Assembly (NCBI RefSeq): GCF_000162575.1
Contig: NZ_CM000776.2
Span: 438,950-502,949, forward strand
Source of the DNA: Helicobacter canadensis MIT 98-5491
Lineage (GTDB): Bacteria > Campylobacterota > Campylobacteria > Campylobacterales > Helicobacteraceae
Length of the DNA stretch: 64,000 nucleotides
Reading direction: 5' to 3'
The notes beneath the pieces were generated by a model. That model made no database searches. It worked only from the letters and a program-made list of their open reading frames with translations, and was not told the DNA's origin. Made by a program: the position numbers and the translations under genes. Below are positions 1 to 9,035 of the stretch, piece by piece (position 1 is the stretch's first letter; every line of letters begins with the position of its first letter).

Positions 1-1
1 A

Positions 2-1933
2 AATGAAATGATTGCGTTGAATAATGCAGCTACTAATAGTATAGAAAGTATTTTTACTTCAACCCCACGACAAAATATCTCAATGAATCAAATTGAAGAA
101 ACAATAGTAAATGTGCTTGATTCTGGTAGTTATACAGATTATGCTTTTGTATATTTGAAAAATCCATTAGGCTTCAATGCTAATGGTAGATTTACAAAAA
201 TGGATGATGGCAATTATATGGCACTTTGGCAAGACAAAGATGTGAGATTTGCTGGGGGTATCACAAGTTTGCGTGTGGGTAGTGATTTGCAATTAAATTC
301 AGTAAAAATGGCTCTAGCTGCTTCTAGTGCAGATGATGGCAAAGTGTTTTTTGGTATACCGCGTAAATTTTCATTAGGTGGAAAGGAATTTGTAGGTATT
401 GGTATGGCAATGACACTTTATGATGAGAATCATTCTGTGATTGGAGCAGTTGGATTTATCTTTAACTTTGAAAGTCTCGCAGAAGTGTTAGCAGAAGTGT
501 TATTAGATCCTTCTAATAAACTTTTTGATGGTAGTATTATTGGGTTGCTTAATGAGGATGGAACTATCCTTGTTCATGAAAATGAAAGTTTAATTTTTAA
601 GAAAATGCAAGATATTAATAAGGATCCTAAAGCAGCAGAAGGGGTTAGAGCTATGGTAGAAGGCAAAGCGGGAGTGTATGATTATGTTGCTACAGATAAA
701 GCACCAAGCTATGCAAGTGTGATGCCATTTTCTTCTGTGGGTGGGGCTATTAATTGGAGACTTTTGGTAACTGCGCCTAAATCTTCAGTGCTTGCTTCTT
801 TATACACTTTAGAATACATTATTGCTGGGACTTCAGTTGTTTTCTTGATTATTGTAATGTCTTTTGTGTATTTTTATATTCGTAAAAATGTTTCTAAGAG
901 ACTTACTGTTATTTTGGATACATTGGATAAAGTCTTTAAATATATTAATCACGAAAGTAAAGACATACAAACAATTAAAATTCACGCCAATGATGAATTA
1001 GGTTCTATGGGACAAATCATTAATAGTAATATTGAAAGAACTCGATCTTCTTTGTTGGTTGATGAAGAAGCGATTAAAGAAGCAGTAGAAACTGCTAAAG
1101 AAATTGAAGCTGGAAACCTTACTGCAAGAATTTCTAAAAATCCTATTAATCCTCAATTAGTAGAGCTAAAAGAAGTATTAAATAAAATGCTTGAAGTTTT
1201 ACAAGGAAAAATCGGAAGTGATACTAATGAAATTGCAAGAGTTTTTGATTCTTATGTGAGATTGGACTTCACTACAGAAGTTAAAAATGCAAATGGACGC
1301 GTTGAAGTTGTTACTAATACTTTAGGTGAAGAAATCAAGACTATGTTGCATACAAGTGCTAAATTTGCTAAAGAATTGGCAGCGCGTTCTTTGGAGCTTA
1401 AAGAATCAATGCAAAAACTTACTGATGGTTCTCAAAATCAAGCAAGTTCTTTGGAGCAATCTGCTGCTGCAGTTGAAGAGATTAGTGCTTCAATGCAAAA
1501 TGTTAGCGATAAGACTATGGAAGCTACAAGACAGGCAGAAGATATTAAAGAAATAGTTGGTGTAATCAAAGATATAGCAGATCAAACCAATCTCCTTGCT
1601 TTGAATGCGGCAATTGAGGCAGCAAGAGCAGGAGAACACGGAAGAGGATTTGCAGTTGTTGCTGATGAAGTAAGAAAGTTGGCTGAGAGAACAGCAAAAT
1701 CATTAGGTGAGATCGAAGCAAATGTTAATGTTCTTGTTCAAAGCGTTAATGAAATGAGCGAATCAATTAAAGAGCAAACAGAAGGAATTGGGCAAATTAA
1801 TGAGGCAATTGCGCAATTAGAAAGTGCAACTCAAGATAATGTTGGCGTAGCAAATGCAACTAATGAGATTACTCGAAGTGTTGATGAGATTGCTAAAAAT
1901 ATTCTTGAAGATGTGAATAAAAAGAAATTTTAA
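2..1933 (+). CDS. Methyl-accepting chemotaxis protein (5' end cut by window edge)
   Basis: Chemoreceptor that senses a ligand outside the inner membrane and controls CheA kinase through its cytoplasmic tip. The reading frame is open to the first base, so the N-terminal membrane segment lies upstream; the ATG at 8 is probably not the start. Visible residues (numbered from that ATG): a Cache-like periplasmic domain up to about 260, one membrane helix about 268-292, a HAMP-like linker, and a coiled-coil signalling domain whose conserved hairpin tip ([20 protein letters not shown]) sits near 521-545. No CheB/CheR-tethering pentapeptide is seen at the C-terminus. The ligand cannot be told from sequence. 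Family assignment is certain. Confidence 0.93.
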   Translation, partial: NEMIALNNAATNSIESIFTSTPRQNISMNQIEETIVNVLDSGSYTDYAFVYLKNPLGFNANGRFTKMDDGNYMALWQDKDVRFAGGITSLRVGSDLQLNSVKMALAASSADDGKVFFGIPRKFSLGGKEFVGIGMAMTLYDENHSVIGAVGFIFNFESLAEVLAEVLLDPSNKLFDGSIIGLLNEDGTILVHENESLIFKKMQDINKDPKAAEGVRAMVEGKAGVYDYVATDKAPSYASVMPFSSVGGAINWRLLVTAPKSSVLASLYTLEYIIAGTSVVFLIIVMSFVYFYIRKNVSKRLTVILDTLDKVFKYINHESKDIQTIKIHANDELGSMGQIINSNIERTRSSLLVDEEAIKEAVETAKEIEAGNLTARISKNPINPQLVELKEVLNKMLEVLQGKIGSDTNEIARVFDSYVRLDFTTEVKNANGRVEVVTNTLGEEIKTMLHTSAKFAKELAARSLELKESMQKLTDGSQNQASSLEQSAAAVEEISASMQNVSDKTMEATRQAEDIKEIVGVIKDIADQTNLLALNAAIEAARAGEHGRGFAVVADEVRKLAERTAKSLGEIEANVNVLVQSVNEMSESIKEQTEGIGQINEAIAQLESATQDNVGVANATNEITRSVDEIAKNILEDVNKKKF

Positions 1934-1959
1934 TAAATCTTTAATTTTAGATTATTAAA
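1929..1959 (+). terminator. Possible weak terminator after the chemoreceptor
   Basis: Nearly perfect inverted repeat made only of A/T-rich bases (arms about 11-12 nt with one bulge) overlapping the stop region of the chemoreceptor gene. There is no GC-rich stem, so termination strength is doubtful. Confidence 0.35.
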
Positions 1960-1975
1960 TTTAGTTAGATTTAGT

Positions 1976-1981
1976 TATAAT
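1976..1981 (+). promoter_or_regulatory. -10 element for the OmpA/CadF-like gene
   Basis: Perfect TATAAT 60 bases upstream of the ATG at 2041, preceded by T-rich sequence as is usual for epsilonproteobacterial sigma-70 promoters, which often lack a clear -35. A purine-rich ribosome site (AAGGAAGG) follows just before the start codon. Confidence 0.6.
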
Positions 1982-2040
1982 ATAAGGAACATGAATTCTA
2001 GTAATAGAAAAATGTTATTTTCATACATAAAGGAAGGAAT

Positions 2041-2961
2041 ATGAAAAAGTTTCTCTCGTTGTCATTAGTTTTATCGGGTATGCTTTTTGCAGCGAACAAT
2101 CAATTTGAGATTACACCTCAAATTGGTGGAAGTTGGCATGTGAATAATAAGAGAATGGCAGATGACATTGATTTATCTTATGGATTAAAAGCAGGTGCTA
2201 GAGTAGCTCCAGAAGTGCTTTTAGAGTTGGGTTATGATTGGATTACACACGCTAAACAAAGTATTCCTGATGCCAAAACTTCTTTTAATCGCTATTATAT
2301 GAATGTTGTTAAAGAATTTGAAGTTTGGCAAAGTGTATCTCCCTATATCTTAGGTGGTGTAGGTTATGAAGATGTTTCTAATAATAGCCAAAGCTTGGAT
2401 AGTGCACCATTTGGTCAATATGGTGTGGGATTGCGTTGGGAAGCTTTTGAATATTTACACCTTAAAACAGAATTAAGACATTTGGTGAGTTTTGATGGTA
2501 GAAGTGATGTGATTGCAATGCTTGGCTTTAGCATTCCATTTGGCACTTTTGCGCCAGAACAAGTTGTGGTTGTGGAAGAAGAAGTCGTTATAGAAGAGAC
2601 ACAAGCTCCTGCTTTATCTCATATCCATACTTTTAATGTTGAATTTCCAACAGATTCTGCAGTGGTAGATCCTGTATATTATCCAGAGATTCAAGATTTT
2701 GCAAAATATATGGATCAAAACCCTGATAAAACTGCTGTAATTAATGGGCACACAGATAGCACAGGTAGTGCGGCTTATAACCAAAAGCTTTCTGAAAAAA
2801 GAGCTCAATCGGTAAAAAATGAGATTGTTAAACAAGGTATTTCTTCAGAAAGATTGGAAGCAAAAGGTTATGGTGAGGAAAAACCAATCGCTTCAAATAA
2901 AACACGAGAAGGCAGACAAAAAAACAGAAGAGTAGAAGCAGAAGTTTATAACGCAAACTAA
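2041..2961 (+). CDS. cadF: OmpA-family outer membrane protein, CadF-like
   Basis: Outer-membrane protein with an N-terminal beta-barrel and a C-terminal peptidoglycan-binding OmpA domain. The 306 residues begin with a Sec signal peptide (about 1-18, cleavage after LFA). An eight-strand-type barrel spans about 20-175, an acidic/valine-rich hinge about 180-193, and the OmpA_C domain about 197-306. That domain carries the NGHTDSTGSAAYNQKLSEKR motif and a terminal NRRVE, which contact diaminopimelate. The start (FEITPQIG) and overall length resemble Campylobacter CadF, a fibronectin-binding adhesin; adhesin function here is inferred. It has its own promoter and is followed after 4 bases by the CheX-like gene, so the two may be co-transcribed. 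Confidence 0.82.
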   Translation: MKKFLSLSLVLSGMLFAANNQFEITPQIGGSWHVNNKRMADDIDLSYGLKAGARVAPEVLLELGYDWITHAKQSIPDAKTSFNRYYMNVVKEFEVWQSVSPYILGGVGYEDVSNNSQSLDSAPFGQYGVGLRWEAFEYLHLKTELRHLVSFDGRSDVIAMLGFSIPFGTFAPEQVVVVEEEVVIEETQAPALSHIHTFNVEFPTDSAVVDPVYYPEIQDFAKYMDQNPDKTAVINGHTDSTGSAAYNQKLSEKRAQSVKNEIVKQGISSERLEAKGYGEEKPIASNKTREGRQKNRRVEAEVYNAN

Positions 2962-2965
2962 TTCA

Positions 2966-4360
2966 ATGCGACCTATTATTAAACACGATATTGCCATTTA
3001 TGCACCAAATATTCATTTGGAGATGAAAGAAGCAAAAGAAATTTGCGAGGTTTTCATCTCCAATAGTGCTACAATTAGAAGTCTATCAATCAAGGCGATT
3101 TATTTCTCTTTTGAAAATATTAATTGGATTGATGAAGGTGCGACAATTTTGGTAGCTAAGGCATTATTGGCTATACAAGATAAAGTTTCTATTCCCGTTG
3201 CTTTTATAGGATATAGTAATTCTCAATTTGTCAAACTTAAAGCACTTTTTCCTAATCGGAGTATTCCACTTTTCAAAAACGATTCCATTGCAAGTTTTTT
3301 GCTTGGTTTTCAAATGCCGCCCATTCAACAAAAAATTGTTTATTATGATAATGATGGAATGGTGCAAACACTTATTTCTCACGAATTACAAGTCAAAGGT
3401 TATGAGGTTATTTGTGTTAATAACGCACAAGCTTTTTTAGAAAAACGCAAACAATTTTTAGATGAAGCTTTTTATATTTATGATATTTATTTTGATGTTA
3501 CAGGAAATTTTATTCCCACTACCATACAAAATGGAATGGTAATTTATACACTTTATAAAAAAGCCGATAAAAATATTGCATTATATTTTAATCTTCAAGC
3601 TCATAATTCAAGACTTCGTGAGGGATATAAGGTATTTGTTTTTGATGTGAGTCAGATACAAGACTTTAATTTTGGAGCATTGGATTTTATTATGTCCTTG
3701 GCTTTAAATAATGTGCGTTATGAAGCGTGTATTGCTATTTGTGGATTGCAGTTAAATCTTGCGAAAGAAAAAAGAGAATTATGCAAACGCAGTGGAATTT
3801 ATTTTTTTGCTAATTTAGAAGAATGTAAGCAAGATCCGCAGATTAAAGAAGCTATTAAAAAGCATCAAGTATTTGATCAAAAGCGTAAGGGGCTTACAAA
3901 GCATCTTGTAGCACAATTGCCTGTATTTATTAATGCCGCTATTGAGACACTTTCTTCTTTAACAGGTGGTGAAGCAAAGCGAAAGGATTACAAAGTAACA
4001 ACTTATAATAAAACAGGTCAAAGTGATATTATGGGTGCAATGATTAGTTTTGAAGGCGATGTGAGCGGAATTGTAGCACTTTGTTTTAGTAGATCTATAG
4101 TTAAGGAAGCTTCTGTGATGTTATTAGGTGAAGAATCCCAAAGTGATGAAGAATTGCTTGATGTGATTAAAGAATTTACTAATATCATTGCTGGGCGATC
4201 AAAAGCGATTTTGTCAGAACATAATCTTTCTATTGGTATTTCATTGCCAAAAGCTTGCAAAAGCGAAGAAGAGATTGCACAAATGCTTGTTGGAAAACAA
4301 GGTGTGCAGGTTGATTTACTTTTGAATAATAAGCCTTTAGTTTTATTTTTGGCTCATTAA
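2966..4360 (+). CDS. Multidomain CheX-type chemotaxis protein
   Basis: Putative CheY-P phosphatase-like protein. In 464 residues I see a STAS-like N-terminal segment (about 1-110), a degenerate receiver-like segment starting at YYDNDG (about 127), a second STAS-like segment (about 225-290), and a C-terminal CheX/CheC-family domain (about 330-464). The C-terminal domain contains DVIKEFTN at 399-406, matching the family's D-x3-E-x2-N active-site pattern, with the conserved Pro 22 residues later. E403 and N406 are the expected catalytic pair. No signal peptide is present, so it is cytoplasmic. The gene follows the OmpA-like gene closely and converges with ruvX, their ends overlapping by 18 bases. 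CheX-like is well supported; the N-terminal domain calls are weaker. Confidence 0.7.
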   Translation: MRPIIKHDIAIYAPNIHLEMKEAKEICEVFISNSATIRSLSIKAIYFSFENINWIDEGATILVAKALLAIQDKVSIPVAFIGYSNSQFVKLKALFPNRSIPLFKNDSIASFLLGFQMPPIQQKIVYYDNDGMVQTLISHELQVKGYEVICVNNAQAFLEKRKQFLDEAFYIYDIYFDVTGNFIPTTIQNGMVIYTLYKKADKNIALYFNLQAHNSRLREGYKVFVFDVSQIQDFNFGALDFIMSLALNNVRYEACIAICGLQLNLAKEKRELCKRSGIYFFANLEECKQDPQIKEAIKKHQVFDQKRKGLTKHLVAQLPVFINAAIETLSSLTGGEAKRKDYKVTTYNKTGQSDIMGAMISFEGDVSGIVALCFSRSIVKEASVMLLGEESQSDEELLDVIKEFTNIIAGRSKAILSEHNLSIGISLPKACKSEEEIAQMLVGKQGVQVDLLLNNKPLVLFLAH

Positions 4361-4744
4361 GAATCGCTCTAAAATTATCATTGCAGCAAGACTATCTAAA
4401 GTCCCATCTTTCTTTTTGCTTTTTTTGCTACCTTGCATTCTTTGAAGTGCTTCAAAGGAGCTAAAAGATTCATCAACAAAATGGATTTTAATGTTGTCTG
4501 GAATCTCAAGTAAAGCTACAAAATGCTTGATTCTGCGTTCCATTTCTGCGGCAGTTTCACTCTCTTTGGGAATGCCTACAATGAGAGTTTGGATTTTAGA
4601 ATCGCAAATAACTTGGCTTACTTCTTTGGCAGCTTGATTGCGGTTTTTTCTCAAGATTGGGGGCAAAGGAATAGGGATATTATGAATTGATTTGGCAATA
4701 CCTATGCGTTTTAATCCAATATCTAATGCTAAAATACTTTGCAT
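4343..4744 (-). CDS. ruvX: Holliday junction resolvase-like protein RuvX/YqgF
   Basis: RNase-H-fold nuclease of the YqgF family, implicated in pre-16S rRNA 5' maturation and Holliday junction cleavage. The 133 residues match the usual 130-150. The N-terminal LALDIGLKRIGIAKS carries the first catalytic Asp, VGIPK and a downstream HFVDESFSS segment carry further conserved positions, and DGTLDSLAAMIIL provides the C-terminal Asp. Its start ATG overlaps the end of dprA by one base, so it is the last gene of the bamD-lon-rnhB-minDE block and is probably translationally coupled to dprA. Confidence 0.92.
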   Translation of the reverse strand: MQSILALDIGLKRIGIAKSIHNIPIPLPPILRKNRNQAAKEVSQVICDSKIQTLIVGIPKESETAAEMERRIKHFVALLEIPDNIKIHFVDESFSSFEALQRMQGSKKSKKKDGTLDSLAAMIILERFLMSQK

Positions 4745-5505
4745 TAAATAACCTCGATTCTTCCATTATTTCTTTGAATCTTGCCTTCTAATTCATAAGT
4801 AAAGAGGATTTCTCCAAATTTAGCAAAGGCTTCTTCAAAAAATGGATTAGTTTTGCAAAATTCTAAAATTTCATCGGTATTTTTAGGCTTTATATCGCCA
4901 AAAAGGTTGGCTAAAAAGCTATCAATTTCCCAAATAACTTCAGCTTTACCTTCTTTTGCCAATCTTTGTGTGCCCTCACTTTGTCCTAGATGATGAGGTG
5001 GGACATAGATTTGTTTTCCTAGATTTAATCCATATTTAGCACTTTGCATCGAACCGCTTTCTAAGTCAGCTTGGGGGATTATAATATATTTTGCAAGGCT
5101 AATAATAATTTTATTACGCTCTAAAAAGGAATAATGCTTAGGTATATAGGGGGGTGAAAATTGACTTAAAATTAGCCCTTTTTGATAGATTTCTTGGATA
5201 GTTTTTTGATTAGTTTTTGGGTAGATAATGTCTAGTGAGCTTGGAGATACCATAATGGTATTTGGCAAAGCAGCACTATGAGCCAAAATATCTATTCCCA
5301 ATGCACCTCCACTTATAATGGTTGCATAAGATGATATTTTTTTAGCAATTTCTTTGGTAAAATTTTGAGCATAAGGGTTTGGATTTCTAGAACCAATAAT
5401 AGCGACTTTACAATTTTGAAGTAATTCTAGATTACCGCAGTAATAAAGTTTTTTTAAATTTTTTAAATGTTGGAGTTCTAGAGGAATTGTATCTAGCGTT
5501 TGCAA
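4744..5505 (-). CDS. dprA: DNA processing protein DprA
   Basis: Loads RecA onto incoming single-stranded DNA during natural transformation. The 253 residues form a compact DprA, short at the N-terminus compared with Gram-positive versions. The Rossmann-like domain includes IIGSRNPNPYAQ, the SGGALGIDILAHSAAL loop and the ERNKIIISLA helix that mark the family. A small C-terminal winged-helix-like domain follows (about 195-253). It lies between the propeller/solenoid gene (2-base gap) and ruvX. Presence suggests natural competence, as is common in Helicobacter and Campylobacter. Confidence 0.93.
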   Translation of the reverse strand: MQTLDTIPLELQHLKNLKKLYYCGNLELLQNCKVAIIGSRNPNPYAQNFTKEIAKKISSYATIISGGALGIDILAHSAALPNTIMVSPSSLDIIYPKTNQKTIQEIYQKGLILSQFSPPYIPKHYSFLERNKIIISLAKYIIIPQADLESGSMQSAKYGLNLGKQIYVPPHHLGQSEGTQRLAKEGKAEVIWEIDSFLANLFGDIKPKNTDEILEFCKTNPFFEEAFAKFGEILFTYELEGKIQRNNGRIEVI

Positions 5506-5507
5506 AA

Positions 5508-7637
5508 TTATGATTCTTTTTGCACAAGGTAGATTACAATATTATCAACAAAGCTGTGATAACGATAACCATCGCTTTCACCTTCACCTTCAAACTCATC
5601 TAAAATAGCTTTAGAGGGGTGATTTTGGAGAAGTTTTATGATTTCAGCACTTTTGCCAAATCTTTCATAATAGCGTTTGATGGTGATAAGCCAATTCACT
5701 TGGATTTCATTTAGGGCATTATTAATTTGCTTAAGATAGGCAATTTTCATTAAAGAAGCAATTTTGTCAATCCAATAGCTAATTTCCATATATTCCCCAA
5801 AAATAACTCTAATATGCTGAGCATTGCCCACATAAGCATAAGGCTTAGCTTCTTCATAAAGCTTGAGAAAATCTTTAGTGAAATCTTTAAATTGTCGCAT
5901 AGAGCGTAAAATTTCAATATCATCTACCATAGCATAGACTTTTTTAATGTCTTTTTGTTGTATAGCTTCTAGGAAATTTTCTTTTTGTTGCATAAGCACA
6001 ATTTTTTCATTAGCCGATCTTTTTAGATTAGGGAATACTAAAAGGGTTTCAGCGATTTTTTTTGCTTCTTGATATTGGAAATTTTTTTCTAAATCAATGA
6101 GATTTGTGAGCATTTTTTCGCCGAGTAAAAGAACTTTTTTGTATAAATCTGTCTCGCGTAAAAAAGAAAATTGAAAAGTGAGTGAAAAATATTCCTTAAA
6201 ATTTTGATTTTTGATGAGATTATCTGCTTTAGCAAAGACATCAGAATTTCTTAATAATTGAATAATTAATTCTTTTTTGGGTGTGTTTTCAAAAGGAGCA
6301 AGATATTGTTCGGCAAGTTTTTGATTTAGTTTTGCATTTTCTATGAGTAATTTTTTAGCATTAAAAAAGGCTTTATTCCATATATTTTCTAGCTTTTCAT
6401 AAGCTTGTGTTTTGGTTAGAAATTTTGTAGTTTTTAGCATTTCATAGGCTTTAGTGTAGTCTTTTTTGTCGATTAATTCTAAAAAAGTCTTGACACCATC
6501 TTTTTGAGAAAGATAGAAATCAAATTCATTTTTTTTGGATTGGGAGACTACAAAAGGAGCTGTTATTTCAATAGCTTTATCAATTTCATCTTGATTTAAA
6601 AGAGCGATGGCTTGATTTAAAATATCAGGCCACACTTCATCAAAGATTTTGGTTAGAGGGTTTATACTTAAGAAAACATTTTTTTCAATAGCTTCGCGTG
6701 CTTTTTTATAGTCTTTAATAGCTAGTGCTTCTTTTAAGTCTTCTTTGCCTTCATTGTAATCAAAAATAAGCAATGCCCCATCAATACAACCAATGTATAA
6801 AAAGTCATTACAAAAAGCAATAGAGGCGATTCCGGCGTGTTCAGTTTTGATTTCCATAACTTTAGAATTATCTTTAAGTGAAATGATATAGAGTATATCA
6901 GAGCGAGTCCCAATAAGGGCGTAATTTTCTTCTTCATCTAAGGCAATGCATGTGGGCCAAAAAGCAAATAAATATTCTTGTGAGAGAATCTTGCCCTCTT
7001 TGAGACTAAAAATAATGCTTGAGTTATTGCGTAAAACAAGCAAGAGTTTTTCATCATTGTCAAAAAAGCAAGAATCTTCTACCACATCGCTAGTAACAAA
7101 GTTAAAGGCAATTTTGTGGCGTAAAATATCAAAAATCATTGTAAATTTATCAAATCCGCTAATGGCAATAAATTCATTATTTTTTGAAAAGCGGATTGTG
7201 GAGATATAATCAGATCGTGCTAAAAGTGAGGCGGTGGGTAGAAAATTGTTATCTTCATATAAAAATACCCTGCCATCTTGTCCGCCTGTTGCAAAGTATT
7301 TTCCATTATTTGAAAAACCACAAGATTCAATATCGCCATCGTGATCATCAAGTGTGGCAATGTGTTTGATGTTAGAATTATCAAGTTTAATAATTAAAGT
7401 CTTTTTTTCTCCTACTAAAGAGATACAAAAATAAGCGTCAGGAGAGATTCCAAAAGCATGTGAATAACGATGAGGTGGTTCTATATTTTTAATAATTTGA
7501 AAGTTGGCTGCATTTTTTAAATTTTTATCAATTTCAGTGATATAAAAAGTATTATCAACGCAAAAAGTTAAATCTTTACAAGGTGCTATAGAAAGGATGC
7601 TGCCTTGTAATTGGTGGGTTACTTTTGGAGTTGCCAT
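5508..7637 (-). CDS. WD40-type beta-propeller plus alpha-helical repeat protein, function unknown
   Basis: A 709-residue protein I cannot tie to a named function. The first ~300 residues contain WD40-like blades (for example GDIESCGFSNNGKYFATGGQ, then a repeat near HAGIASIAFCNDFLYIGCID). The remaining ~400 are almost wholly alpha-helical with irregular repeats of the type KDYKKAREAI, KKDYTKAYEML, KNQNFKEYF and KDIKKVYAMV, which look like an alpha-solenoid. There is no signal peptide or membrane helix, so it is probably cytoplasmic. It sits in the dprA-ruvX unit with a 2-base gap to dprA. A scaffold or protein-interaction role is inference only. Confidence 0.7.
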   Translation of the reverse strand: MATPKVTHQLQGSILSIAPCKDLTFCVDNTFYITEIDKNLKNAANFQIIKNIEPPHRYSHAFGISPDAYFCISLVGEKKTLIIKLDNSNIKHIATLDDHDGDIESCGFSNNGKYFATGGQDGRVFLYEDNNFLPTASLLARSDYISTIRFSKNNEFIAISGFDKFTMIFDILRHKIAFNFVTSDVVEDSCFFDNDEKLLLVLRNNSSIIFSLKEGKILSQEYLFAFWPTCIALDEEENYALIGTRSDILYIISLKDNSKVMEIKTEHAGIASIAFCNDFLYIGCIDGALLIFDYNEGKEDLKEALAIKDYKKAREAIEKNVFLSINPLTKIFDEVWPDILNQAIALLNQDEIDKAIEITAPFVVSQSKKNEFDFYLSQKDGVKTFLELIDKKDYTKAYEMLKTTKFLTKTQAYEKLENIWNKAFFNAKKLLIENAKLNQKLAEQYLAPFENTPKKELIIQLLRNSDVFAKADNLIKNQNFKEYFSLTFQFSFLRETDLYKKVLLLGEKMLTNLIDLEKNFQYQEAKKIAETLLVFPNLKRSANEKIVLMQQKENFLEAIQQKDIKKVYAMVDDIEILRSMRQFKDFTKDFLKLYEEAKPYAYVGNAQHIRVIFGEYMEISYWIDKIASLMKIAYLKQINNALNEIQVNWLITIKRYYERFGKSAEIIKLLQNHPSKAILDEFEGEGESDGYRYHSFVDNIVIYLVQKES

Positions 7638-7688
7638 TCATTAAATCTTTATTTTTGTTTTTATTTTATCATATTTTTAATAAAAACT

Positions 7689-8792
7689 TTATGGTATGAT
7701 AAGTTCATTAATATAAACGGCTTCTATTCCGCTTTTTTGGAGATATTCGGAGGCATTTTTTAAGGCTAGAATCGTTTCTTTATGGGGGTGTCCAATAGCA
7801 ATTGCATAACCTTTGATTTTAGCAGTTTCAATGGCTTTAATAAGATTTTGTGTGATTTTTGAAATGTCTAGTTCATTATCCAAAAAAACATTGCGTTCTA
7901 AAAATGGAGTATTTTGGCAAGGATTAAGAGATTTTGTTGGATTGTTTTTGTAATAAAGGGCTGTTTTTGTTTTAGGAGTGGTTCGAGAATCGACAAAAGT
8001 GATATTATTTTCATTGAGGATTGTAAGGAGATTTTGCATAGCTTGTAAATTTTGTGTGAATTTACTTCCTGTGTGATTATTAATATAAGTAAGATTTGGA
8101 AAATCTTTTTTGATGGCTTGAATCCTATCTTGAATTGTTTGCTTAGAATCATCACTAAAAAGCCATAAATGCTCTTTTTGGTAAAAATTCAATGCTTCAA
8201 GTGGTAAATGCACCATATAAAAGGGTGCAGTTGCGGCAATTTTTGGAGTATTTTTTGAAGCAATGGTTTTTGGGAAAAAAGAGGGTGTGATTTTATAGGG
8301 TATTTCTTGTAGTCTGCGGTATTGTTCATAGTTACTAACATCATCAATAATAATAGCAAGTTGTGGTTTGGTTTTTTGGCAAATTGGAGTTGTTTTTGCG
8401 GTATTTGTTTCTTGTTCTTTGGGTTGAATGGGGGTTGTTTGGGGTATGGTGGGAGATGATTTGATTTTAGGTTGGGAATCTTGTTGTTTGGGTGTCGAGA
8501 GATTTTCTTTTAAGAAATCAAGATTTTTTTGAATAAGCACATTGTTGATTTCTTTAGTATCTTTAGTATCTTTAGTATCTTTAGTATCTTTAGTATCTTT
8601 AGTATCTTTAGTATCTTTAGTATCTTTAGTATCTTTAGTATCTTTAGTATCTTGAGCGTTTGGCTTGGTTTCTACTGCTTTTGGTGTTTTGTTTTGCGTG
8701 GGTTTTGGTTCTTCATTGGGGATAAAGTTAAAAACTAAAAGCACAAGTAAAAGTGCTATTATTCCTATGGTAATAGGGTTTAGTTTGTTCAT
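7689..8792 (-). CDS. Divergent polysaccharide deacetylase-family protein with (DTK)n linker
   Basis: Envelope protein of the divergent polysaccharide deacetylase (YibQ-like) family. The 367 residues start with a short cytoplasmic tail and one membrane anchor (about 7-24, GIIALLLVLLVFNFIP). A long polar linker of about 25-135 contains 11 consecutive Asp-Thr-Lys triplets. The NodB-like domain begins at PQLAIIIDDVS and continues through YMVHLPLEAL, YINNHTGSKF and FVDSRTTP, and ends near AIAIGHPHKET. The IIDD and NNHTGS motifs fit the family; the substrate is unknown. It lies 6 bases after minE. The linker repeat is likely length-variable but keeps frame. Confidence 0.82.
   Translation of the reverse strand: MNKLNPITIGIIALLLVLLVFNFIPNEEPKPTQNKTPKAVETKPNAQDTKDTKDTKDTKDTKDTKDTKDTKDTKDTKDTKEINNVLIQKNLDFLKENLSTPKQQDSQPKIKSSPTIPQTTPIQPKEQETNTAKTTPICQKTKPQLAIIIDDVSNYEQYRRLQEIPYKITPSFFPKTIASKNTPKIAATAPFYMVHLPLEALNFYQKEHLWLFSDDSKQTIQDRIQAIKKDFPNLTYINNHTGSKFTQNLQAMQNLLTILNENNITFVDSRTTPKTKTALYYKNNPTKSLNPCQNTPFLERNVFLDNELDISKITQNLIKAIETAKIKGYAIAIGHPHKETILALKNASEYLQKSGIEAVYINELIIP
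8553..8651 (-). repeat. Eleven tandem 9-bp units encoding Asp-Thr-Lys
   Basis: Eleven perfect copies of a 9-base unit (plus strand TTTAGTATC) lie inside the deacetylase gene and encode (DTK)11. Unit length is a multiple of three, so slippage changes linker length in the periplasm without breaking the frame. Perfect identity of all copies suggests recent or ongoing expansion. Confidence 0.97.
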
Positions 8793-8798
8793 ATAAAA

Positions 8799-9035
8799 TT
8801 ATTTTTCAAGGAGGATTTCTACTTCAAGAGTATTAAAATTTTGATTAGAATCGGTTTTAATATCAATTTTCTGTGCTTTTGTATATTTTTTAATCACTTC
8901 TAAGATTTCTTTTTTCATAGCTTCCATATAGGGCACATTGATTGTGCGTTCGTGAGCTAACATTAAAGTTAAGCGGTTTTTTGCTTCTTGTGCGGAGCTT
9001 GTTTTGTTTCCAAAAAATTTTTCAAATAAACTCAT
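8799..9035 (-). CDS. minE: Cell division topological specificity factor MinE
   Basis: Drives MinCD oscillation by stimulating MinD ATPase and so places the division septum at midcell. The 78 residues fit the usual 75-90. An amphipathic N-terminal membrane-targeting segment (MSLFEKFFG) precedes the MinD-binding region [11 protein letters not shown], and a C-terminal dimerisation domain ends in LEVEILLEK. The gene overlaps the end of minD by 4 bases, a typical coupled pair. Confidence 0.95.
   Translation of the reverse strand: MSLFEKFFGNKTSSAQEAKNRLTLMLAHERTINVPYMEAMKKEILEVIKKYTKAQKIDIKTDSNQNFNTLEVEILLEK

Noticed and set aside
8553-8651. Tandem repeat as a possible CRISPR array
   Set aside because: Units are 9 bp with no spacers and translate in frame as Asp-Thr-Lys.
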